A stretch of DNA of 64,000 nt from Spodoptera frugiperda (GCF_023101765.2 NC_064237.1:1178001-1242000); one strand, 5' to 3'. Counted from the first letter of the stretch, positions 29,608 to 42,146 are shown. Translations and numbers: made by a program. Notes: generated by a model from the sequence alone, not told the origin.

Positions 29608-31286
29608 CCCTTAACTCAGTAAACAATGACAATGGAGTATTGCTACTTAAACAAGGTCAAATCCTTAAGCAGGTCGACACCTTTGCTCTGGCCTGTACAT
29701 ATAATTTGACGTACTTACATGAAGTCACATCTCGGATTATTTCACTATATGCTAGTACCAAAAGCGCCGAGAATAGTTTAACACCTGGTAGCAACGACAT
29801 CCACTATAGGACATACAAGGATCAAATAGAACTTAGTCTTAATTTAATTGGTAAGAAAATTATGTTTATTGCACCCCATAATAGAGTTAGGCGTGGCATA
29901 ATAAATGGGCTAGGATCTGTTGTTAAAGCAATTACTGGAAATTTAGATTACGAGGATGCAGTTCAATTTGAAAAGGAAATAAACAGTCTACGTCGTTCTG
30001 TCAGTAAAATTCAAAATTCGCAGAAAAGGTCCTTATTTTTAGCCGAAAATACAATAGGCGAATTTAATAAGCAAATACAGGTAATTAATGAAAATGAGAA
30101 AAAACTAGGTAACTTATTGAAGAATGCCACCATTAGTAATAATCTAGTTTTAAATCGCATGCACTTCTTAGATTTATATATACAAATAGAATTTAGTTTA
30201 CAGCTTCTATTAGATAAGCTTATAGTTTTAGAAGACGCGATAACTTTTGCACAGTTAGGAGTAATGCATCCAAGTATAATAGCTCCCCAGATCTTGATCG
30301 AGGAAATCCAAAACATGCAGAAATCTAACAACTTTAAAGCAGTAGACAGCATTACCATGAAAAATATTCATAATATTGAAAAGTCTATTACCGTAAAAGC
30401 TTATAGCACAGAACACACATTGACATTTATATTAGTAATACCTTCTGTCGATACTAACATATTTGACCTCATCCACATATATTCAATCCCTGATAAACAA
30501 AACCTCACCATTATCCCAAAGTCCAAATACCTAGCACTGGGTAGCGAGGAGTACTCTTACCTGGAGGAAAGCTGCAAGAAGATTACCCAAGACACCCATC
30601 TGTGCACATCACTCAACACTCAACCCATGGACAACTCTGAGGACTGCATAATATCGCTAGTCAAGCACCAGACGGCCAACTGTACACGAGCCAGAATGAA
30701 CCTCAAGCGAGGGTTAGCCCAGAAAATCCAGGACAACAAATGGCTTATAATACTGAAGGACGAAGAAATCCTTAGAAGTCACTGTGGATCAAAAACGGAA
30801 TACAAGAAGATTTCAGGCATCCAGATAGCCACCATATCAAGTGACTGTCAGCTGGAGATCCTGAACAGAACACTAAAAACAAATACAAACACCATAACCA
30901 TAGATGAAATCATCCCGTTACCAAGTGGTTCACTTATACCAGAGGAGAACATTCACTACAATCTACGGCTAGAAGACATTGCATTGGATAACATCCATGA
31001 GTTGATGGACCGTGCAGAAGATATCCAGTACGAAGATGACATAGACTGGAGGACCACAATGGCTGTACCCAGTTTTACGACGATTGGACTCTACCTCATA
31101 CTAACCGGAATCCTAACTTGGAAATTACACCAGTGGAGACAACGCAGACTACAAGCAGCCCGAGAACGACAACCAGAGACCAAAAGTAGCGAGGACGCTA
31201 CAGGAAGCTGCGGGTCTCGCTTCCAGCTTAGGGAGGGAGGAGTTAAGCAATCGATCAGCCCACGCGACCACAAAACCGATTGCTGA
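29532..31286 (+). CDS. env: Errantivirus envelope glycoprotein (main exon)
   Basis: The frame is open from 29,535 (TAA at 29,529) to TAA/TGA closure at 31,284-31,286, overlapping the end of pol. No ATG occurs at its front; the first is near the cleavage site, so the start must come from elsewhere (see the leader exon). A hydrophobic signal-like segment lies at about 29,565-29,600, just after the probable acceptor TTCCAG at 29,560. A furin-type RVRR site is at 29,883-29,894, followed by a glycine/alanine-rich fusion-peptide-like segment. A long alpha-helical region, several NxS/T sites and paired cysteines follow. A transmembrane helix lies at about 31,062-31,121 with a basic cytoplasmic tail that ends inside the 3' LTR. 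This matches errantivirus Env, which is related to baculovirus F proteins. The frame is unbroken. Confidence 0.88.
   Translation, partial: ASTKTTSCSRTLIAGAYVLFAAANLTLNSVNNDNGVLLLKQGQILKQVDTFALACTYNLTYLHEVTSRIISLYASTKSAENSLTPGSNDIHYRTYKDQIELSLNLIGKKIMFIAPHNRVRRGIINGLGSVVKAITGNLDYEDAVQFEKEINSLRRSVSKIQNSQKRSLFLAENTIGEFNKQIQVINENEKKLGNLLKNATISNNLVLNRMHFLDLYIQIEFSLQLLLDKLIVLEDAITFAQLGVMHPSIIAPQILIEEIQNMQKSNNFKAVDSITMKNIHNIEKSITVKAYSTEHTLTFILVIPSVDTNIFDLIHIYSIPDKQNLTIIPKSKYLALGSEEYSYLEESCKKITQDTHLCTSLNTQPMDNSEDCIISLVKHQTANCTRARMNLKRGLAQKIQDNKWLIILKDEEILRSHCGSKTEYKKISGIQIATISSDCQLEILNRTLKTNTNTITIDEIIPLPSGSLIPEENIHYNLRLEDIALDNIHELMDRAEDIQYEDDIDWRTTMAVPSFTTIGLYLILTGILTWKLHQWRQRRLQAARERQPETKSSEDATGSCGSRFQLREGGVKQSISPRDHKTDC
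29551..29561 (+). promoter_or_regulatory. Probable env splice acceptor
   Basis: CTTGTTCCAG|G lies at the end of pol, with a short pyrimidine run. It joins in phase with the leader donor at 24,289. Alternative AGs at 29,574, 29,595 and 29,598 are in a different phase. Confidence 0.5.
31230..31240 (+). promoter_or_regulatory. Polypurine tract
   Basis: AGGGAGGGAGG directly abuts the 3' LTR start; it would prime plus-strand DNA synthesis. It also encodes part of the Env tail. Confidence 0.88.
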
Positions 31287-31461
31287 TGAAGCCGATCAAA
31301 TTGCATACCTGTGACGCGTAACAGTTAAAGTGCATATTTAGCATTAGTTTATTTTATTAAAATATTTTAATTGTATTTTAGTCTTGTAGGATAATTCATT
31401 AAGTAAACACCTTGTAATAATAAATAAATCTTTTTTTAATTAAAATCCCGTTCGCCGTTAT
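31241..31461 (+). repeat. 3' LTR of the errantivirus
   Basis: Matches the 5' LTR base for base in my reading. Polyadenylation signals lie at 31,419-31,428. The env stop codon lies 46 bases inside it. Confidence 0.93.
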
Positions 31462-33074
31462 CGGTTAATAACTATTTTTATTCTTATCGCAGAAGTATAT
31501 GAGTACCAGGGTTTCATACAACGCAAGAGAATAATAGCACAGAAGCCCTTTTAAATTTAAAACAACAAAGTGAAAGTAAGACAAGCCATTCCATCCAATT
31601 AATTTGAATTCCATAAAATGCCTCCTGCAAAATATTTTTTATTTATAACTTTCTCTGTACCAGTGCTCCGCCTTTTTGGAGTTTGTTAAAAAAACTCAAT
31701 TAATTGGGAGGGAAAGAGATATTAAACAATACTAAAAATAGATGATAGACAAACTTAAAATAATTATTTAAATTACAAATAAATTTATGGTAGTTTCTGA
31801 TAACCTAGTATATGATATTGTGAAGCACATGGTTACTTCTAAATCTCTGTAGAATATAGCCATTCAAATAATTTTATTGTTGTTATTTGAATGTAAATTT
31901 TAATTTGTTTCAAGGGTTTTGTTGGTCACATAGCGGCCATATGACGCTTTTCTAGAGTTAAATGAAATACCTAGTGATTGTAAAATAAGTTAAGATAGAG
32001 TGTATTTGAAATATTTTTTTAATAATAGTGACATTCATGTTTATATGGTAAGGTATATACGAACATTTAAAACACTATCAGAAAAGAGACCTTTTTTATT
32101 ACGGGGGAAACCTTCAAAAGAGTACTAGTTTTTTGGGGATAAAAGACTAAGGAGTGTGGGATTTTTACATCAATAAAACTACCCTGGTGGCCACCCTCAA
32201 TACCTGTAAGGGGCACCGAATCCTCTTAGTAGACCTGGTCCGGAGCCCCCACGGAGCAACGCCTGTTATATCCCTAAGGAAACAGAAAAGAGACCTAAAT
32301 CTTATTAGGATTACATAGCTCATTATCGCTGCTATTAGCATCTTCATTTGACTCACTGTAGTGCTTCGAGATAACGAGCTCTTTTACATGTATTTCCATT
32401 CATTCTCTGATAGCCTGGTTATCTCAGTTTACGCGCAGCTTCAAACTACGTAAGGCCATAATAATAGCGTGCTCGCTCTCGTTTTGTTTAGCTTGTATTT
32501 TAATGCTTCGTTCCGAGACCAGACGCGGTTTATTGACAGTTAGCGATGCCGGAACAAGATTCTTTATTATGATTGTACACAAAAATGTAATATTGTTGCG
32601 GAGATGATTTGATTGGACGGCTTTATGGGGGGTTGGACGCAACATTTTTTTCCTTATAATTGTGGTTCAGGGATCAGCAATTGGAAGAATTGTGTTTTGT
32701 GAGATTGCATGTTGATATATTTTCTTCTGTCTGTTGTGGTTTTCTCATCTTTGTGTTTTGGTTTCTGTATTTTTTAATGTTTATAGTAATATAGTTTTAC
32801 AATGTTTTTCGCTTATCCTAATGGGGAACCTGTTACATAAAACTATGTATGCATACGTTTATTGGCAGACGAAGAATATAAGTAAAATAAACTCATTTTT
32901 TATATAGGTACAATATTGTTATGAATAACAAAAGAATAACAAATGTTACACAAATTGTACTAAAAAATATATGTTTCTTGGGTTTTCATACATTAGTTAC
33001 TATTTTGATTAATTTCGAAAAATGTCAGTTAGGTATTGGTACTTCGCCGTCCATAAATTAAGTAACTAGTATGA
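31462..33074. other. Intergenic, no gene seen
   Basis: Nothing supported. Around 32,180-32,290 the DNA is less AT-rich ('ggtccggagcccccacggag'), possibly an old repeat, but no relative was found in the window. Confidence 0.4.
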
Positions 33075-33192
33075 AACTGCCGCATTCAGAGGCATTTAAT
33101 GATTACTTAAACTAATCCTTTAGTAACGATTTGTTCCAAAAACAATTGCTGGACTGGGTTTAGTAATCATTAAATTACTGAGCACGGTGGTA
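33075..33192. mobile_element. MITE (family M3), ~115 bp
   Basis: The left 'actgccgcattcagaggcat' and right 'tactgagcacggtgg' are imperfect inverted ends; internal arms 'aatgattacttaaac' and 'agtaatcattaaat' also mirror. It is the reverse-orientation relative of 8,618-8,720. Confidence 0.75.
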
Positions 33193-33499
33193 AATATTAT
33201 TTTATCAATGCCTTTTCTTTACTATGAAACAGTAATTATTATAATAAGTTGGAAACTTAACTTAAAATAATAATGTTTGATTAAATAGTTTTGCCTCGCG
33301 CACCTGTGACGGTATTGCAAGTTTTTAGTTCGCAAAATATTTTGCTTGTAACTAGCAAAGTTCGGGACGTCTCGGGTACACACCGTCTGCTACATATTAA
33401 TTAGTTAATATGTTTTACTACATTTATATTTTAAAACTATATAAAGGTATAATATGGCCCCTCTACGTTAAAGATAATTTTGGTAATTTCTATTATTAT

Positions 33500-33747
33500 G
33501 ACTGCCTCGTTGATCGATTGACGGGTCGGACAAAAAATTACTGGGCTTTTTACGGTTTTTCGAAAATTTCTCAGTAGTAGCATGGAGTCTGGAATTGTGG
33601 CCAGTATATGGCAATAGGCTCACTCCCTATTACATAGGACTTATAACACAAATTGTGAATAGTGGATGTACATTGTATAGAGGCATTACGTGTCGTAATG
33701 TGCACCTCTGTCTACCCCTTCGGGGATAAAAGGCGTGACGTTGCTAG
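33500..33747 (+). repeat. Family A SINE with 12-bp target duplication
   Basis: Starts at the tRNA-like 'actgcctcgttgatcgattg' and ends at 'cttcggggataaaaggcgtg' plus 'acgttgctag'. It is flanked by TTCTATTATTAT at 33,488-33,499 and 33,748-33,759. Most of the B-box region is deleted, so this copy cannot be transcribed from its own promoter. Confidence 0.85.
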
Positions 33748-33984
33748 TTCTATTATTATATAATGCTATCTAATTTAGTTTCAGAATGAGAGCATCAGTT
33801 TACTTAGAAAATTGTTTTGTATTGAATACTCGTAGAAATTGATCAATAAAACAAATTGATTGTTTAAGAAAATTGATGTCTTTGCATTATCTCACAAATG
33901 TCTATAACTATTGATTGGAAAAATCTATCAGAGAAATTGTAAACACGTATTTTTTAAAAGAGTAACGAACGGAGTTTCTCACTC

Positions 33985-34130
33985 GTTCTTCTCCATTCGA
34001 AGCTACAATTTGGAATGAGCACCTAGCTTCACTGACGGATAGACTGACAGACTATCATTTATTTCTTTTAAAGTACCTATTTATGGTTTAACTGGAATAA
34101 ATTATTAGATTTTGACTTTAATCATACATT
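33985..34130 (+). repeat. Family D repeat
   Basis: 'ctccattcgaagctacaatt', 'agcttcactgacggatagac' and 'gattttgactttaa' correspond to the copies at 4.9 and 40.8 kb. Confidence 0.65.
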
Positions 34131-36284
34131 TTTCTTATAATATAAAGCAAAGCACGGAGTTCCTAATAAAATACAATAAAGGCTTACTAGAAAAAGGGTC
34201 CTCATAAGAAGATACAAGATACAGTAAGAACTGCTTCTGACAGAAGGGTCTACACGATGACTACTCCAAGGAGAAGTGCTTTCTACACCCTTTATCCGAC
34301 CACAGACCCTTTATTCGACCACCTAATACTAGCCTCATAAGGCCATAGGCGGAGCTGTAGACACATTGATTACAGATGGAAATATTCAAAGCACTCAAGA
34401 TTTTCGTAATAATATTTTGAAATGTAACACAAAAGTACACTTTCTTTTAGTTGTTCTATTTTTACTCAGTAGAATGGTGAATAAGCCTAATATAATTTCA
34501 GAAATTAAAAATTACAATTTAATGCCCGCCTGGTAGACTGTTTTAAAACACGTATTTTTTTCCTACAGAATTAAATACTTTCGACAGTAGATTGCATTGA
34601 AACGGAGTTACGTTTAGGAAATAGTAAATCGTGACGTAACACGATGATGTCATAATTTACTACATTTTATAGGGTAACGTGACGTAACGACCTCTGAAAT
34701 GAAACTCTGTTTTATCTACGTATTGTATGACACAATAAAAAACACGTACCGTATCTTACATTTTTTAATTATCTAACTGACAGACTAATTACATTTTTAA
34801 TTTACATTCCCTGTCTACTCCCTAATCACAAAAGTCAACATATTATCGGTATTTATCTAAAACTGGCCATCTTAAACAAGTTCTACCTACACTGACCTAC
34901 ATCAAAACGAAAAGACTAAACAATTTTAAATCAATTCGGTTAAACATTAACAATGGCTTGTCCCTTGTGTCTAAACGCAACGTTAACTACATCGCGCTTG
35001 AACAGCTTCGGACAAGTTCGGCTAACTTCGGCGACGATCGGCCTCCCCTGGGAACAATTTGAGCCACTAGCTTTTAAGTCTCTACGTTTTGACTTCTACT
35101 TTAAGTGCCCGAAAGTGCAATCTGTATGGTACGTTCCTATTTGTACCGATCAACATTTTTTTTATAATGCTCATGTCTTTGCAAGGTTATATTTAAAGTG
35201 CATATATAAGTACATACATAATAACCTCACGCCTGTCTCAAGGGTAGGCAGAGACAATGGAACACCAACTGTTACGACAGGCAAAAAAGTTATTAGTCTT
35301 TTCATACATGCACGTTGGTTAAGGATACTTTTAATTTGACCCTTCTTTAATATATCGTCAATCTGGTCGCTATATATCCGTCTAGAGCGCACTCTACCGA
35401 CGGCCCCATTCATATCCCCTAGTACATTTCTTTAGTAAATCTGCTTTCATGCATTTAAGTACGGCACATATTCAGTACATTATCAAAAAAACTTAAATAA
35501 TCATCAGTCACATCAGTTTCACATGACAAGAGTCAATTATCTCACACCACTTAACATTTGAGACTTTAGAAGAATTTTCTAATCTCTAATTGTCAAAACC
35601 TTACGCAGTAGGCGAGATCTTATTCTAATAGGTTTAAATTAATAAACAAGAATCGTATTAAGCACACCTCTATTCTCTATTCGGAGAATAACAGCTAACG
35701 CTAATTGCTTTTATTTCAAATAAATATTTGATAATTAATATTAATTCTGATTTTGTCAGATCACCCGAGATTATTAGAAGACATTAAAATTTAATTATAT
35801 ATCTCCCAGTGAATGTGATGTGGCAGAAAGTAAATGAATACTCAAAGACACAACACACACCTCACTGAACTTGTGATTGTAGACACAAAAGAAATTAGAT
35901 TTGTGAACCACAATAATTTATGAACTTTCCACAATAAATTAGAATTAGTCTAAGACTAAGTGCGTAAATAAAATTAAAGCGTTTCTATTCAAATTCAATT
36001 TCAACCTTCTGAGATTAAAGTTTTAAGATTGAATTTTAAAGTTAACATAGCATTAGGTTATTTGTTATCAAAAAGGGTTGGTTGAAATATAGAATTGTTG
36101 TTGAATTTAATACGTTACATGTAAGAGCAGTATAACAGATAGGGCACAGTAAAGTTATCGACCATATTACAGTACATATTATAATTATGTAATAATGTCA
36201 TTTTTCAATACTTTAAATAGTGTATGCCTAATGGGCAGTTTTTTGTGTTACTATTAATAATAACAGTAAGACCTATAGTATCAC
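34131..36284. other. Intergenic, no supported gene
   Basis: The longest frame here (34,953-35,339, 128 codons) begins with MACPLCLN but shows no known domain. It crosses repeat-like 'gtctcaagggtaggcagaga' text in its second half. It could be part of an unrecognised repeat. Confidence 0.35.
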
Positions 36285-36322
36285 CAAAAAAAAACTAATA
36301 AATACTTTGACTTTGACTTAAA
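36285..36322 (+). repeat. Family D tail only
   Basis: 'ctaataaatactttgacttt' 'gactt' ending is the tail of family D without its body. Confidence 0.5.
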
Positions 36323-36766
36323 AAAATGACGTATTAAACCTCTAATAACTGTTCAACCCGGGATTTATACTCGCGAAACATTTTGCTCATTGGTGACAGT
36401 AGCTACCACTAAAAGTGACAGTAAAGTTTTAGTAAATCGCAATCTCCTAGAAGATTAAAGTTTCAAGATAAAGGTCAAAGTGAAATATTTCAAAATGTTC
36501 CATTTTAAAACGTCGCCACGCATCTACACTGGAATGCCATTAGACTAAAAATTCCAATGGTGTCGTTTCAGCATTGCATGTAAGGCTGTGGATACAATGT
36601 ATGCTGAACTTTAATCTGGAAAAAAAAACTATTTTTAAAAAGTGAATTCTGTTTTATTTTCGTATTTTTTGCTGAATCCTAAGAGTGTATCATATTCCAA
36701 TGTGCGAAGATTTAGAAATTTCTAATCCCAGTATCCCAGAGTACTATAGTTTCCGCAGCTATTACT

Positions 36767-36937
36767 CGGAGCTGCGGACTACCCCCGGAGCTGCGGACTA
36801 CCTAGCGGGTTTACCGGGGATTCGGCTCAAAGAGCACGAGTAGAAACGGGGTGGTTTTAGTCAGTAAGAGTCTGTCACTCCCTCTTGCTCCGCTCAAGGC
36901 AAGTCATTGGATGATTCCCTCGCCCCTTAAAAAAGCT
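36767..36937 (+). repeat. Family C retroposon, with a duplicated front
   Basis: Contains the family C order from 'gagctgcggactacc' to 'ccccttaaaaaa'. The first 16 bases (ggagctgcggactacc) occur twice in a row. Confidence 0.8.
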
Positions 36938-38127
36938 ATGAATTTTTGGCGATAACTTTTGAAGTAATTAGTTCTAGCTTATATTTCATACCTAGATTAT
37001 ACTTGTAATAGTGCAATTTGTAAGACATTATAATCAGAATATACACACCAAATGATTTAGTTTACTTAAGTAATTTTTTTACATCAAGTGAGAACATAGC
37101 GTTATGAATCCACTCAATTAATATTCTGCTCATTAAAAGTCACTGGTTCAGGAATTCGAATGACCTCTGCATGACCTCCGACACTTTATTGACGCGGATT
37201 ACATGGCTAGCATAATAATGTTTTATACCCAATCTCTTAACATGAAGATTGTAAAATAATATGTAGATGCAGACTATGTAGGTAGTATGTAGACTACATG
37301 TGTAGAAAAACAGAACTGTATATTATTTCTTACTGCATTACTTAGTGGGATTTATTTAGATCTAGACTGGGTGATAGTTTTAGTGGTGGTACATATTTAC
37401 TAAATATTATAAATAGATTTATTGGATAAACTTTCAAAACGTTGCCATAGTTTCAGTTATATTGTATTCACTATTAAAATAGTAACGAAAATATACGTAG
37501 CGATTTATTAAGTTAGTACACAGAACCGTATAAATATTAACGTAAAATGATTACATATTCAGTTTTCAGTAAAGTTTTCTCATTAAAGATATTACTAGGA
37601 TCGCAGAGCGCAGTGGACATAGTAAAACACAGCTGACATTGCAAAGCGTAGTAACTTCGCATTCATTTATCGTAGCGGTGTCATTTTTGACGTAGCGTAT
37701 TATTCATGCATCGAACGTCGCGTAAGACTACGGCGTAGCAGAGACTTTGTAAAGCGTAGTATAGAGAGAAACTACTCGTAGTAGAACATTGAGTTTAGAA
37801 TACCAGGAATGCAGAAGCCAATACAGTGCCAAGGGATTTTAAAACCACCTCTAGGGTAAATGTAAGAAAATAAAAAGTAGTATCAAAGAGTATAGTACGG
37901 AACATTGCTTTAGTGATACAGTAGAATCGTGTACTTTTATGTGCGCACTTTAAACGTCGCTCGGGCGTAATTAGAAAATGGCTTTCTTACTCACTTTTTA
38001 CATCCGAGGACTCCTAATCGAATATTACGTTGTTTCTTCTAAGTTTAATTCTGTTTTCTTTAAACCTTTATTTTTGAGGACGGGTCATTATTATTTTGCA
38101 TCAAAATTGCTCACTTGAGTTGATCAC
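36938..38127. other. Intergenic, CGTAG-rich patch
   Basis: No gene. Between about 37,605 and 37,785 the pentamer CGTAG or a one-off variant appears roughly every 15-30 bases, in an otherwise AT-rich region. Confidence 0.4.
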
Positions 38128-38212
38128 ACAAAGGAATTACTCCGTGCGGGAATCGAACCCGCTGCACGTTCCACGACAGCTTGTTGCCCAGCTACAGCGC
38201 CAACCGTGTAGT
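38128..38212 (-). repeat. tRNA-derived SINE head (family B)
   Basis: On the minus strand: 'ttggcgctgtagctgggcaa', 'caagctgtcgtggaacgtgc', then a B box GGTTCGATTCC and 'cgcacggagtaattcctttg'. Only the tRNA-like head is present. Confidence 0.75.
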
Positions 38213-40811
38213 CTCTTATTTTCTATTGCGATAATTTATTAGAATTATTCACAGCATTTCCAATACCTTATCAAATTTCAACCCCCAACAAACTTTACCT
38301 TCAAATTACCAAAACTTCTATGATACGATTAGCATAGAAGTAAAATAAAATACAGATGATCAAAATATAGTAATCGAGACGCACATAAAACGTTACTCTT
38401 GCGGGTCACGTAGTGTTTTGAGCTCGCGTTTGAGGCAAGCCGGCGACTGCAACCTTTATCTCGCGTCACGTCGCACCTTGATAACCTTCACACATGTACG
38501 TACATCTTATATTATGCACAATTTCTAGATATATAGCTGCTTATTTTGCCAGTAGATACCATCCAAGATGTAGTGGAGAAATATTCTCTAGATTTTTTTA
38601 TAAGAACTGTTTTTTGTGCAAACAACGAAAAAGATTTTTTGGCCTGAGATGGTGTAAGGCCCGTGTGAAAAAATGTGACTGTGGACAAGAGTTAAGCACT
38701 GCTCGTGGTTGTTGACTTTCTAAAATCTCAAAAGATTTCTTTATTAAGTACATGAGAAAACCTTAAAACCTTCTCTTATAAATCAAGAACCTTATGAAAA
38801 CGTTTCCTCCTCCCTTCTATACCATAAAAACTACTAGAGCAGCATAACATAAAAGGAGACTTCATGACAAAGACGTGGCTATTGAAGGCTACCTTATAAA
38901 AATCTTTCTTCAATACCAACCAAAGTTTTATAGCATGAATAAAAGCATAAACGCAATATATCCGATGCTTACCATAATCTGCAACCGTTCAGCAATACAG
39001 AGAGTTTTCGTGAAGATTTATAAGGAGTCAATCTATTCCAGTCGCGTGCCACGCTGCTACATACACATAACTGAAAAATACGTGAAACGTAGCCGACGTG
39101 CCCGACACGTGAGCGGTGAGCGCGGCTAGGGATGTACCCGCGCTCGGCTCTACTTGTTTCGGGTAGATGTATCTAAATCAAAGGAAATAATACATAGAAA
39201 ACCACTAATTGTCTGTCTGTCTGTCTTGATTCTTTGTTTGTCTGACTGTCTTGATTCTTCATTAGATTTATATCTTCTGTAATCGTTTAGTGAAACATGA
39301 CTAATTTTGAAATTATTAGTATTATGTGATTACAAGTCTAGAATTGTGAACCACGTTTACCAACCAACATCAAATTCAAAAATAGATTTGCATTCCTCTT
39401 AATTACTTGAAATAAATAAGGTAATGAGCAATGCGTCATCTTCAAAATACTATACTTTAATCCTATGATATCTTAAAAAAAAACATCATCATTAAAGTTT
39501 CAATAATCAATAAACCAGAAACTACTTACGTATTCATGAGTACCTAAAAATATCTTTTCACAAGTTCTGTGTCGAAGTACATACACGTACGTTGTTTAGC
39601 AATGCAGTTTATTTTGCATTCTATTTCAGCGTCCCAAACCACGAGAGTACAAACCTACAGCAGTACAAAACAGAACGCTCCCCAGCCGCCTGTAAACGTA
39701 GTTGTTTAAACGTTCCACCATTTCCAGCTGTATAGGCGTTACGTGCGGCCGCGGAACACTTCACCAGGCTATTGTTGCAGCTGTTAGAATAAATAAACTA
39801 AAGCGCATGAGAGAAATGTGAGACTTGATGCTACAGACGCCGTGTAACTTTCTTTAATTTATGTGCTCCTAGTCCCCAGTTCCTACATGTAAGCATTAAC
39901 GTGTGAGTGTGTGGTGTAAATCAGGGAAAATTTTTGACTGAAAATTTAAATTACTATGTCCTTAATCTGTAACACAAAAAACCAATATTGTCTCATAAAA
40001 TTAGGTCGATAGGTAAGCAGATCTTGAATTCATCATCATTCGTTAAAATAGGCCAACGAACGCTTTAAAAAGGTAATTTTTGTTTAGATAAGACTAAAAG
40101 CTAACAAAATAATGTTGGCATAATCGGGCAAGAAAACTTTGTATTTAACATTTAACCCGGATAACAATCAGACCGTGATTTATTATTGGTAGGAGGAAAA
40201 TTACGTACTTCTTAACACAATGGAGGATCCTATTCATGGCGTCTTGGGATCTGGAGGTCACATGCAATATTTTTGATAATTATTTGTAATAGATGTAGAG
40301 ACAAAACTAGGTAAGGTTGAAAAAAATACTTGTAAAATTAGGTTATCCTTAATTTTCGTTCCAAAGATAAAATAAAAATAACAAAAATCAATTAGGATTG
40401 TTTGTTATCCTTCACGCTTGTTGCTGTTAACTATTTTATTAGAATAAACATAAGTTAGGCAATCGATCGATAGATAGTAGGTACCAGGATATCATAACAT
40501 TCGTGCAGTTCCCCGAATAATTTGCTCATGATGACTTCGGTTAGTGTCGAACGCGACGACATCGCGCGGCGTGGCTTTATTTCCGGCTGTCGACAACACG
40601 ACACGCGCCCGAAATAATGTAATGAGATCTACTATTAATCAAACTTCTCATCTCAAACATTCAAACCTCAGAGAGCAGAGGGAGTAGAGCCCTCTGCTAT
40701 TATCTATTCTTTTTTAGGGACTTCTTTTAATTTCTACTAAACTTGCACTACAACTTATATATGAAAAATCTAGGATATCATAGCATGAGTATCGCATGTG
40801 ATGTTTGTGAC
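38213..40811. other. Intergenic with CG-rich islands
   Basis: No supported gene. CG-containing, less AT-rich patches at about 38,395-38,485, 39,020-39,170 and 40,540-40,620 stand out from the background and could be promoters, unannotated 5' exons or enhancers. Confidence 0.35.
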
Positions 40812-40927
40812 TCCATTCGAAGCTACACTTTGCAACGAACTTCACTGACAGGCAGACTGACGGACAATTTGACGTTTCGAAATTCCTAATTAAGGATTCT
40901 TTGAAATTAATGCTTTGACTTTGACGT
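40812..40927 (+). repeat. Family D repeat
   Basis: 'ctccattcgaagctacactt', 'cttcactgacaggcagactg', 'acggacaatttgacgtttcg' and the 'tttgactttgac' tail match the copy at 4,940-5,050 closely. Confidence 0.75.
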
Positions 40928-42146
40928 GAAGTATGGATTCACAGATGAAAAAGCTTTGCCTACCTTGTATAAATTTCGTTTACACGCTATTAGCATAATT
41001 TTCAATTCCGCCTTTAACATCATCTACCTTTACATCAATGGCAGCGAGACCTTTATGCCGATATCTTAATAGTTCCTTCTGCTTCATAACGCCCTGGTAC
41101 ATATAGTTTGATGTTCGTCGTAAACCTGAAGAAAACTTTTTTATCACTTCACTCGCACTTTTCTAAACATCAAGTTTTATGCCGTTTTGGGGCGAGTTCA
41201 CAGAAAACTAAGCGAAAGTTAACTGGGTAGTTGATAAAACTATAAAAGTTAACGTAACGGTTACAATATGGTTCCCGGTGACACAGAAAACGATCATTGA
41301 GTTTGTTTGGCGACAGGTGTAGACAAGTAAGTACCTAATTATAAGACCGTTCAGTAGATAAGGTTGTATTGAATATTGCATCTCAACTAAAGAATAAAAA
41401 TGTTGAATACATTCTGATTATTTTGTCCTACGAACATTCAATTAAAAGTATCTAAGTAATCATCACTATTTTCTAATTCATAACAGGTTTGTATTAAATA
41501 TTTCATTTCTGTGTATAAAATTTCCTTAATCTAATAATAATCACTGAAGTACACCATTGACATCTGTGCACGCGCCTTAAACCGTTCACGTTAACTCGTC
41601 GCCGGTGACAAAAATAATAGGAAAAGGCGCAAATGGGGGAAACGGTATTGAATAATATATGATTAACGGCAACCAATACAAGAGCCGCCCTTCCTCTCTC
41701 TAATGATATAAAGATGGTCCATTCTATGAAGAATGTAGAAAGCCTGGGAGCTCAAGGTAAATTGGTTTGAAAACGGTCGCCTCGCGAGATACGGTACGAA
41801 ATATAGCGGAGGTAACTTTACGAAACTTGGCTTTTATTTGTTTCCGTCGTGTGTACAATGTTTTTGTTGTTATCTAATAAATTAATGACGTAAAATGTTG
41901 CCAAATAATAAAAGCGTTTTATTATGCGTCGCTGTTTTAGCACATTTTTTGGTGTGATTATTATTTAGTGGTGTGGGTGAGTGTTTTGTAACTTTTAACT
42001 TTACTTTCTGTTATCTAAATGTAGCAAGTAAGCCGCTTTAATGCTTTTATATGACACCGTATTTTTTGTATTGCATTTCCACCTACAACTGTACAATTAC
42101 ACGTTATTTTTTTCAGACAAAACTACTTGAATACCAGCACATTTAC
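40928..42146. other. Intergenic, no gene seen
   Basis: No supported coding or repeat feature. Confidence 0.4.

Larger units (their letters stand above)
23877..31461 (+). mobile_element. Complete TED-like errantivirus (insect endogenous retrovirus)
   Basis: A 7,585-bp LTR element with gag, pol and env, flanked by two 221-bp LTRs that I read as identical. LTRs of one element are identical at insertion, so this copy is young. The structure (AGT-starting LTR, Ser-type primer site, pol in -1 frame, env after integrase) is that of errantiviruses such as TED of Trichoplusia ni and Drosophila 17.6/297/gypsy. All three main frames are open. The four flanking bases CAGT (left) and CGGT (right) differ at one position, so a perfect target duplication is not seen. 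Confidence 0.93.

Noticed and set aside
24099..31475. LTR ending in TAACT to pair with the AGTTA start
   Set aside because: TAACT follows the 5' LTR, but the 3' LTR is followed by different bases after TTATC, so the shared repeat ends before it.
34953..35339. 128-codon frame as a real gene
   Set aside because: No domain, no splice sites and repeat-like text in its second half; length is possible by chance.
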